Assembly: GCA_035564555.1 (NCBI GenBank)
Contig: DATMTS010000018.1
Coordinates: 1 to 63,223 of the forward strand
Length of the DNA: 63,223 nucleotides
From: DATMTS01 sp035564555
GTDB lineage: Bacteria > Actinomycetota > Actinomycetes > Actinomycetales > Microbacteriaceae
Direction: 5' to 3'
How positions within the stretch are numbered: the first letter of the stretch is position 1; each line of letters opens with the position of its first letter. The translations under genes and the position numbers were made by a program. This document shows positions 51,995-58,678 of the stretch, piece after piece. The notes under the pieces were generated by a model. That model was not told the DNA's origin. It did no database searches and saw only the letters and a list, made by a program, of their open reading frames with translations.

Positions 51995-53311
51995 CTAGCT
52001 GCGCCGATGAGCGGAGAACGCGCCGACGAGGGCGCCGGCGGCGACCTCGACGCCGACGGCGAGGCCGACGAGCCAGCCGTTCGGCCCGGCATCCTGCAAC
52101 CGACCCGGCCCGAGGGAACCCGACGACGACCACGCGAGCAATCCGACGATGACCCCGGCGAAGCATCCGATGCCGACGGCCACGAGCGTGAGCCTGCCGG
52201 CGTGGGTGGCGACGCCCCGCAAGGAGCGCGAACGGGTCAAGTAACCTGCTGCGAATCCGGCGAGCACCGGCACGACCAGCCCGGCGAACGCGAGCGCGGA
52301 CGATCCGTGGGGCAGGATGCCCAGCAGCGGCACGGCCGGAACGGGGCCGACGACGGTGCCCACCGGCGAGACGGATGATCCGGTGCCCAGCGCGAACCCG
52401 GGACCGGCCAGCCAGGATGCCGCCCAGACCACGGCGTTCGGTAGCAGCGCGAGCTGCGCGACGGTCACCGCGGTCGCGCCGAGCACGCCGGCCTGCAGGC
52501 TCTCGTACAGGGCGACCAGTTGCGCGTAGTGCGCGGCGATCGAGACGGCGACGACCGCGGCGGATGCCCCGAGCAGCATCGCGGTCGCGGCAGCACCGCC
52601 GCGACAGGCGGCGACGATCGCGACGCGGGTTGCCGGGCGCAGTCGATTCAGGGCGCCGAGCGGGGTATCGTGGTCGGCCCTCTCGGAGGGAACCGTCGCG
52701 GCGGGTGGGGCGTAGGGGGATGCCGCGTAACCCGATGCCCCGTGGGTCGCGTGCGTCGTCGATGTGGTGTGGGAGGCGGATGCCGCCGGGGCGTTCCCTC
52801 GGGCGCGCGTGATGCCGATGCCGAGTCCGAGCAACACCCCCACCGCGAACACGAACGGCGGAAGAAGGACGCCCTGCCACGCGGAAGGCCGGGCGACGGG
52901 CGAGCCTGCAGTGAACGTGATGACGGCTGCGAGCACCGCGTATGCCACGATCGCCGAAACCGCACCCGTGATGCGGTACGACGTGCCTGCAGCACGCGCT
53001 CCGGTTCGCGCCCCCATCAACACGACGAACAGAGCGATGCCCAGTGCGGCGATGGTGATCGGGAACGACATCGCCGCGCCTCCCGCACCAAGCGCCGCGA
53101 CCGTCGTGGCGGGCAAAGTGACGGCGAGGTCCGCGCCATGCCCGAGCAGCCAGGCGTCGGCGCCGGCCCGCCAGAACACGGTCCAGTCGACGTCGAGGTG
53201 GAACTGCACCGCCCACATCACGGTCAGCGGAACGAGCGCGACTCCGATGCCGATGGCGACGACGATGACCGCGTCGAGGGCGGCGAGCAGGGCGACGGTC
53301 AGACGATTCAT
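51995..53311 (-). CDS. DUF6350-type multi-pass membrane protein
   Basis: A 438-residue membrane protein with about nine hydrophobic segments and a hydrophilic loop at residues 170-225 (Ala/Thr/Ser/His-rich). Family assignment rests on layout and on its place directly upstream of purN, where DUF6350 proteins are found in many actinobacteria. Function unknown. ATG at 53311; TAGGGT lies nine bases upstream. It ends nine bases before the purN start, so the three genes probably form one transcript. Confidence 0.8.
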   Translation of the reverse strand: MNRLTVALLAALDAVIVVAIGIGVALVPLTVMWAVQFHLDVDWTVFWRAGADAWLLGHGADLAVTLPATTVAALGAGGAAMSFPITIAALGIALFVVLMGARTGARAAGTSYRITGAVSAIVAYAVLAAVITFTAGSPVARPSAWQGVLLPPFVFAVGVLLGLGIGITRARGNAPAASASHTTSTTHATHGASGYAASPYAPPAATVPSERADHDTPLGALNRLRPATRVAIVAACRGGAAATAMLLGASAAVVAVSIAAHYAQLVALYESLQAGVLGATAVTVAQLALLPNAVVWAASWLAGPGFALGTGSSVSPVGTVVGPVPAVPLLGILPHGSSALAFAGLVVPVLAGFAAGYLTRSRSLRGVATHAGRLTLVAVGIGCFAGVIVGLLAWSSSGSLGPGRLQDAGPNGWLVGLAVGVEVAAGALVGAFSAHRRS

Positions 53312-53456
53312 GCGTTCTCGACCCTACCGGCGAACCGGCCGACGCCCGGGTGGGCGCGCTGGGGCAGCGCGCGATCGCGGCGACCGTCGGCACTGCCCGG
53401 CTGCACCCGTCCTGCCTGCGGCGCCCTGCGGCACCAGCAGGCCCTCAGGCTGCACC

Positions 53457-53539
53457 CACCGTGCACCTGCAGCCCACCGTGCACCTGCAGCCCACCCTGC
53501 GCCTGCAGCCCACCGTGCACCTGCAGCCCACCGTGCGCC
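53457..53539. repeat. 18-bp tandem repeats downstream of sucD
   Basis: CACCGTGCACCTGCAGCC repeats head to tail at 53457-53474, 53475-53492, 53493-53510 (two substitutions) and 53511-53528, then 11 bases of a fifth copy. It lies in the 348-base non-coding gap between the sucD stop (53660) and the DUF6350 start (53311). The rest of the gap, 53312-53456, shows no gene. Confidence 0.9.
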
Positions 53540-53595
53540 ACTTCTCTCGTATTGCGCCAGAACTTCTGGCGCGTGGCGGGAGAAATGGCGCACGG
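53531..53595. repeat. 65-bp nested palindrome downstream of sucCD
   Basis: The outer arms 53531-53549 and 53577-53595 are 19-base inverted repeats with two mismatches. Inside, GCGCCAGAA (53554-53562) pairs perfectly with TTCTGGCGC (53564-53572) around one C. It begins within the last tandem repeat and ends 64 bases after the sucD stop, so it may terminate sucCD. The outer-plus-inner stem design resembles the element at 16243-16325, but the sequence is different. Confidence 0.8.
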
Positions 53596-53659
53596 CGGCC
53601 GGATGGCGCGGGCGGAACCGGCGCGCGCGAGCGCAGCGTGGCGACGCGGCGACGACCTC

Positions 53660-54559
53660 TTACGCGCCTACGACCTCGCGGAGCAGGCGTGCGGTCTCGC
53701 TCGGCGTCTTGCCGACCTTGACGCCTGCGGCTTCGAGTGCTTCCTTCTTGGCTTGAGCGGTGCCGGCCGAGCCGGAGACGATGGCACCGGCGTGCCCCAT
53801 GGTCTTGCCCTCCGGAGCGGTGAATCCGGCGACGTAGCCGACGACGGGCTTGGTGACGTTCGCCTTGATGAAGTCGGCCGCACGCTCTTCAGCGTCCCCG
53901 CCGATCTCACCGATCATCACGATGGCCTTCGTCTCCGGGTCCGCTTCGAATGCGGCGAGAGCGTCGATGTGCGTCGTTCCGATGACGGGGTCGCCGCCGA
54001 TGCCGATCGCGGTGGAGAAGCCCAGGTCACGCAGTTCGTACATCATCTGGTACGTCAGCGTTCCCGACTTCGAGACGAGCCCGATCGGCCCTTTGCCGGT
54101 GATGTTGGCGGGGGTGATTCCGACCAGCGACTCACCGGGGGTGATGATGCCGGGGCAGTTCGGACCGATGATGCGGGTCTTGTTGCCCTTGGCCTTCGCG
54201 TGCGCCCAGGCCTCCGCGGAGTCCTGCACGGGGATGCCCTCGGTGATCACCACGAGCAACGGGATCTCGGCATCGATGGCCTCGACCATCGCGTCCTTGG
54301 CGAATGCCGGCGGTACGAAGATGATCGAGGCATCCGCCCCGGTCTTCTCGATCGCCTCGACCACCGAGCCGAACACGGGCAGGTCGACCGACGAGCCGTC
54401 CTTCGCGACGTGCGAGACCGACGTGCCCGCCTTGCGCGCGTTGACGCCGCCGACGACCTGGGTGCCCGCCTTGAGCATGAGCGCGGTGTGCTTGGTGCCC
54501 TCTCCGCCGGTGATGCCCTGGACGATGACCTTGGAGTCCTTGTTGAGGAAAATCGACAT
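53660..54559 (-). CDS. sucD: Succinyl-CoA ligase, alpha subunit
   Basis: TCA-cycle enzyme subunit that is phosphorylated and binds CoA, 299 residues. It starts MSIFLNKDSKVIVQGITGGE. CoA-binding GGVNARKAGTSV and the phospho-His region GPIGLVSKSGTLTYQMMYEL are present, and the active-site His is in GKTMGHAGAIVSGSAG. It is 11 bases after the sucC stop, a coupled operon. Confidence 0.97.
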   Translation of the reverse strand: MSIFLNKDSKVIVQGITGGEGTKHTALMLKAGTQVVGGVNARKAGTSVSHVAKDGSSVDLPVFGSVVEAIEKTGADASIIFVPPAFAKDAMVEAIDAEIPLLVVITEGIPVQDSAEAWAHAKAKGNKTRIIGPNCPGIITPGESLVGITPANITGKGPIGLVSKSGTLTYQMMYELRDLGFSTAIGIGGDPVIGTTHIDALAAFEADPETKAIVMIGEIGGDAEERAADFIKANVTKPVVGYVAGFTAPEGKTMGHAGAIVSGSAGTAQAKKEALEAAGVKVGKTPSETARLLREVVGA

Positions 54560-54570
54560 TGTTCGCGCTC

Positions 54571-55734
54571 CTACTTCGATGCCAGTTCGGCGGCCTTGTC
54601 GGCGCCTTCGTCCATGGTGTCGGCCAGCGTGACGAGCGGATGCGCCGCCTCACGCAGGATGCGACGGCCCTCGTCCACGTTGTTTCCGTCGAGCCGCACG
54701 ACCAGAGGCTTGTTCGCCTCGTCGCCGAGGATCTCCAGCGCCTTGACGATGCCGTTGGCCACTGCGTCGCACGCGGTGATGCCGCCGAACACGTTCACGA
54801 ACACGCTTTTGACCTGCGCATCGTTCAGGATGACGTCCAGCCCGGCCGCCATGACCTCGGCGGATGCGCCGCCTCCGATGTCGAGGAAGTTCGCGGGCTT
54901 CACGCCCCCGTGCGCCTCCCCGGCATAGGCGACGACATCCAATGTCGACATGACCAGTCCGGCTCCGTTGCCGATGATGCCGACCTCGCCGTCGAGCTTG
55001 ACGTAGTTCAGGTCGTGCTGCTTGGCCTTGGCCTCGAGCGGATCCGCGGCGTCCTTGTCTTCAAGCGCCTCGTGATCGGGATGCCGGAAGTCGGCGTTGG
55101 CGTCGAGCGTCACCTTGCCGTCGAGTGCGATGATGTCGCCCTCTTCGGTGAGCACGAGGGGATTGACCTCGACGAGGGTGGCGTCCTCGCCCTTGTACAC
55201 GTCGTACAGCTTGACCAGCACGGGAGCGACCTTCTGCGTCAGCTCCTCGTCGAAGCCCGCCGCCTTCGCGATCTCGACGGCTTTGGCGTCGTCGATTCCG
55301 GTGCCCGGGTCCACATCGATGCGGGCGAGCGCTTCGGGCTTCTCGACGGCCAGCTGCTCGATCTCCATGCCGCCTTCGACGCTGGCCAGCGACAGGTAGG
55401 AGCGATTGGCCCGGTCGAGCAGCACCGAGAAGTAGAACTCGCGGGCGATGCGGGCACCGCCGGCGACCATGACGCGCTTCACGACGTGGCCCTTGATGTC
55501 CAGGCCGAGAATCGCGTTCGCCGCGGCTTCCGCCTCGTCGGGGTTCTTCGCGACCTTCACGCCGCCGGCCTTGCCGCGGCCGCCGGTCTTCACCTGCGCC
55601 TTGACCACGACGACCCCGCCGAGCTTCTCGGCCGCCGCGCGCACCTCCTGGGCCGTGTCTGCGACGATGCCAGGGAGAACCGGCACCTCGTACTTCTCAA
55701 AAAGGTCTCTGGCCTGATACTCGTAAAGATCCAC
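54571..55734 (-). CDS. sucC: Succinyl-CoA ligase, beta subunit
   Basis: ATP-grasp subunit converting succinyl-CoA to succinate with NTP synthesis, 387 residues. It starts MDLYEYQARDLFEKYEVPVL. VVVKAQVKTGGRGKAGGVK is the ATP-grasp nucleotide loop. EVNPLVLTEEGDI and GNGAGLVMSTLDVVAY followed by ANFLDIGGGAS are conserved. First gene of sucCD; 37 bases upstream of its ATG is a palindrome shared with the icd promoter. Confidence 0.98.
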   Translation of the reverse strand: MDLYEYQARDLFEKYEVPVLPGIVADTAQEVRAAAEKLGGVVVVKAQVKTGGRGKAGGVKVAKNPDEAEAAANAILGLDIKGHVVKRVMVAGGARIAREFYFSVLLDRANRSYLSLASVEGGMEIEQLAVEKPEALARIDVDPGTGIDDAKAVEIAKAAGFDEELTQKVAPVLVKLYDVYKGEDATLVEVNPLVLTEEGDIIALDGKVTLDANADFRHPDHEALEDKDAADPLEAKAKQHDLNYVKLDGEVGIIGNGAGLVMSTLDVVAYAGEAHGGVKPANFLDIGGGASAEVMAAGLDVILNDAQVKSVFVNVFGGITACDAVANGIVKALEILGDEANKPLVVRLDGNNVDEGRRILREAAHPLVTLADTMDEGADKAAELASK

Positions 55735-55770
55735 TTATTTCCCAATCCGCTCGCGAGCTGGGCGCTCTCA

Positions 55771-55794
55771 AATAGCTCGACGCCGAGATAAATT
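55771..55794. promoter_or_regulatory. Palindromic site upstream of sucCD, shared with icd
   Basis: On the minus strand AATTTATCTCGGCGTCGAG (55794-55776) followed by CTATT. It matches the icd-upstream block at all but two positions, both transitions, over 19 bases, and sits at a similar distance (37 against 30 bases) from the start codon. Confidence 0.6.
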
Positions 55795-55866
55795 CGCCGT
55801 CGCAAAGCCTACCGTGTCCGGCTGACCGCTCCTGCAATGAGCGGAGGTCGTGGGTATGGTTGCCGC

Positions 55867-56646
55867 ATGACGCGCGGGCTGAGGGACATCGCAGCCGAGG
55901 GCATCCTGCTCGCCGGCGGCGGCCGCGCGATCCTGTTGCAGATCGCGCATCCTGCCGTGGGACGCGGTGTCGCCGAGCACAGCGACTTCGCGTCCCGCCC
56001 GCTCGACCGGCTTCGCGCGACGATGACGTACGTGTATGCGGTCGTCTACGGCAACGCCACCCAGAAGGCGGAGGTGAGGCGGCGGGTGAACGCCGCGCAC
56101 GCCCCGGTGCACGCGCCCGCATCCGATGGCTCGACGGGATACGACGCCTACGACCCGGAGCTGCAGCTGTGGGTGGCCGCGACGCTGTACGACACGGCCG
56201 TCGATCTGTATCAGCGGGTCTTCGGGCAGCTCGACGAGGAATCCGCCGATCGCGTCTACCGCGAGTATGCGGTGATCGGCACGGCGCTCCAGGTGCCGCA
56301 GGAGACGTGGCCGGCGGATCGTGCGGCGTTCCAGCGCTACTGGAGCGGCGTGCTTCCGACGCTGCGAGCCGACCCCGCCACCCGCCGCGTCGTCCGCGAG
56401 CTGTTGATGGCGCGCGGCGCCCCGCTCTGGCTGCGGGCGCTGATGCCCTGGGCGCGGTTGTGCACCGTCGCGCTGCTGCCTGCCGACGTGCGGCAGGCTT
56501 TCGCGCTCACGCTGACGAGCAGGAACCAAAGACGCTTCGACCGGTTCATCTCGATGACCCGAGCCGTCTATCCGCGCCTTCCGGTCGGAGTGCGGCACGC
56601 GTTGCGCGACGCACTGCTGCGCGATCTGCGTGTAGCGCCGGCATGA
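55867..56646 (+). CDS. MpaB-like (DUF2236) oxygenase family protein
   Basis: A 259-residue all-helical protein of the DUF2236/oxygenase MpaB family. The start region GLRDIAAEGILLAGGGRAILLQIAHPAVGRGVAEHSDF carries the conserved QIAHPxVgxGVxxHS pattern; a His later in DAYDPELQLWVAATLYD is also conserved. Members include latex-clearing and related heme oxygenases, but the substrate here is unknown. TATGGT at 55855-55860 ends six bases before the ATG chosen (55867), suggesting a leaderless mRNA. Divergent from sucC. Confidence 0.85.
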   Translation: MTRGLRDIAAEGILLAGGGRAILLQIAHPAVGRGVAEHSDFASRPLDRLRATMTYVYAVVYGNATQKAEVRRRVNAAHAPVHAPASDGSTGYDAYDPELQLWVAATLYDTAVDLYQRVFGQLDEESADRVYREYAVIGTALQVPQETWPADRAAFQRYWSGVLPTLRADPATRRVVRELLMARGAPLWLRALMPWARLCTVALLPADVRQAFALTLTSRNQRRFDRFISMTRAVYPRLPVGVRHALRDALLRDLRVAPA

Positions 56647-56745
56647 GCGACGCCGACAGGTCGCCCTTCACCTTCCGGTTGCGCGCCGATTCCAGCAAAC
56701 CGGCCGCGTGCCCATTCGAGCGATGACGCCGCTCCGGCCTGCCTC

Positions 56746-56994
56746 TCAGGCGGCGCGTGAGACGTTCGAGAGGCTCGACGGATCTGCCGGGCCGGAATCG
56801 CCGACGACCGCGTCGACGGCGTTCCCGGAGCGCTCCGACTCGCGTTCGTCTGCGCAGACCTGGCACAACCACAAGCCGTCGATGAAGATGAAGGTGAATT
56901 CGGCGCAGTCTGCACACCGGCGGGTCGCGAGCAACGCGTCGAGATCGTCGCCTGATCCGGCGTTTTCGATGATGTATCGCTCATCCCTGGTCAT
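56746..56994 (-). CDS. Small zinc-ribbon-like protein
   Basis: An 82-residue protein with two CxxC pairs, CADC and CQVC, separated by 16 residues (EFTFIFIDGLWL in between), so a single zinc ribbon is likely. The C-terminal 30 residues are Asp/Ser-rich and probably disordered. The ribosome binding site is weak. No function can be assigned; similar tiny zinc proteins are common in actinobacteria. It lies between the MpaB-like gene and murQ. Confidence 0.65.
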   Translation of the reverse strand: MTRDERYIIENAGSGDDLDALLATRRCADCAEFTFIFIDGLWLCQVCADERESERSGNAVDAVVGDSGPADPSSLSNVSRAA

Positions 56995-57119
56995 GCTTCA
57001 AGGGTGAACCGAACCACTGACATCGCCGCACAGGCTCGTCGGCGTTGCGGATCCGGCGTCGCCGCCCGACAGCGCTCTTCGAAAGCCGGCGCCGAAGCGC
57101 GTCGACGTACGGCAACGTG

Positions 57120-58115
57120 TCAGTGAGGGTCGCCGCCTGGCCCCTCCGGCCGTGCGGCACCCGCCGCCCCGGATGCCGGTGTGTGGCCTGCGATCGCGGC
57201 GCGCAGCATCCCGTCATGCTCGGCCAGTGCGCGCATCGCCGCGTCGCCGTCGAGTCCTGAGATGACGACGAGGATGGCGGCCTTGACCGATCCGTCGACC
57301 TCCGCCAGCGCGGCAGCCGCGGTCGAAGCGTCGGTGCCCGTGGCGAGCATGACGGTTCGTTCGGCCCTGGCGCGCAGCTTCTCGTTGGTCGCCTTCATGT
57401 CGACCATCAGGTTTCCGTACACCTTGCCGAGCTGCACCATCGAGAGGGTGCTGATCGTGTTCAGCACGAGTTTCTGCGCCGTGCCCGCCTTGAGCCGGGT
57501 GGAACCTGTGACGATCTCCGGCCCGACCACGGTCTCGATCGCGACGTGCGCGACTGCACCCAGAGCGGATTCGGGGTTGCAGGCGAAACCGACGGTGAAG
57601 GCTCCACGGGCGCGCGCTTCGCGCACGGCAGCGAGCACATACGGAGTGCGGCCGGAGGCCGAGATCCCGACGACCGCGTCGTCCGGGCCGATGCCGAGGT
57701 CTGCGATCTCGCCACGCCCAGCCGCCGCGTCGTCCTCGGCGTTCTCGACGGCTCGGTGCAACGCATCCGGTCCGCCGGCGATCAGCCCGACGACGGTGGA
57801 GGGTTCTGTGCCGTACGTAGGGGGAATCTCGCTCGCATCCAGAACCCCGAGCCTTCCCGGCGTTCCGGCGCCGACATAGATGAGGCGACCGCCCCGGCGA
57901 AGTCGTTCCACGATGCCGTCGATCGCGCGCGCGATCGACGCGGACTCGCCGGCGACCACCGAAGGAACCGACGCGTTGTCCTCGCACATCACGAGCACTT
58001 GTCGTCTCGTTCCCAGGAGGTCCAGGTCGCGCGATGCGTCGTTGACCAGTTCGGTGGAGAACGAGGCCAGCGAGTGACGCAGACCGTCGCGCACGGAACG
58101 GGAGGAGTCGGCCAT
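57120..58115 (-). CDS. murQ: N-acetylmuramic acid 6-phosphate etherase
   Basis: SIS-domain lyase that cleaves the lactyl ether of MurNAc-6-P to give GlcNAc-6-P in cell-wall recycling, 331 residues. Motifs: RLIYVGAGTPGRLGVLDASE with catalytic Glu, PPTYGTEPS, VVGISASGRTPYVLAAV (SIS phosphate loop), and NTISTLSMVQLGKVYGNLMVD with MKATNEKL. The C-terminal 25 residues are a Gly/Pro tail. ATG at 58115 selected over a longer frame; TATCGT six bases upstream suggests leaderless expression. Its product feeds nagA and nagB of this window. Confidence 0.93.
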   Translation of the reverse strand: MADSSRSVRDGLRHSLASFSTELVNDASRDLDLLGTRRQVLVMCEDNASVPSVVAGESASIARAIDGIVERLRRGGRLIYVGAGTPGRLGVLDASEIPPTYGTEPSTVVGLIAGGPDALHRAVENAEDDAAAGRGEIADLGIGPDDAVVGISASGRTPYVLAAVREARARGAFTVGFACNPESALGAVAHVAIETVVGPEIVTGSTRLKAGTAQKLVLNTISTLSMVQLGKVYGNLMVDMKATNEKLRARAERTVMLATGTDASTAAAALAEVDGSVKAAILVVISGLDGDAAMRALAEHDGMLRAAIAGHTPASGAAGAARPEGPGGDPH

Positions 58116-58278
58116 GCCCCCACGATATCGGCCGTCGAACACCCGTGCCGCTAGGCTTTCGCTGCGCACTTTGCCGTGCATCGTCCGGAATCCGGGCGGG
58201 AGCGGCGGTGCGTTCGCGCGTTCCCCAGCCCGCGTGAAACACAAGCCCGATCCGAACCCGAACTCGAAAGGCGACCCG

Positions 58279-58659
58279 GTGGCGTCCTCATTCGACTACT
58301 TCATCTCCGGCGACCACGCAGCGGCGCGCGCGATCGTCGCGAACACTCTGACCGCACAGGGATTCGCACTCGAGCCCTCGGAGACCGGCGATCTCGCGGC
58401 CAAGCGAGGAAGCCTGGGAGCGACCGTGTGGCTGGGCGCGCTGGCCGGCAAGAACTTCCACGTCTCATTCACCGTCGAATTCTTCGTGGACCAGCAGGGA
58501 CAGCTGATCGCCAGATTGAACCGCAACCTGGGCGCCGGAGTGCTCAAAGGCGGGGCGATCGGCGCCAGCAAGACCGACGGAGCCTTCGTCGACACGGCCA
58601 ACGCACTGGCCGAAGCGCTCTCCGGCGCCGGCGTGCTCACCGGCACCCTGCAGGGCTAG
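58279..58659 (+). CDS. Hypothetical 126-residue alpha/beta protein
   Basis: A small soluble protein starting VASSFDYFISGDHAAARAIV. The middle VWLGALAGKNFHVSFTVEF and QGQLIARLNRNLGAG look like paired beta strands, followed by a Gly/Ala-rich C-terminal helix. No family is recognised. GTG at 58279 is chosen for AAAGG nine bases upstream; a GTG at 58234 is in frame but lacks one. It lies between the divergent murQ and convergent pcrA. Confidence 0.6.
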   Translation: MASSFDYFISGDHAAARAIVANTLTAQGFALEPSETGDLAAKRGSLGATVWLGALAGKNFHVSFTVEFFVDQQGQLIARLNRNLGAGVLKGGAIGASKTDGAFVDTANALAEALSGAGVLTGTLQG

Positions 58660-58678
58660 CCCAGAACTCGTTACGGCA

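Noticed and set aside
53457..53539. CRISPR array
   Set aside because: Repeats are directly adjacent with no spacers, the unit is 18 bases, and no cas genes are near.
53308..53541. Small frame of repeated HGGLQ units
   Set aside because: It is only the translation of the 18-bp tandem repeat and has no ribosome binding site.
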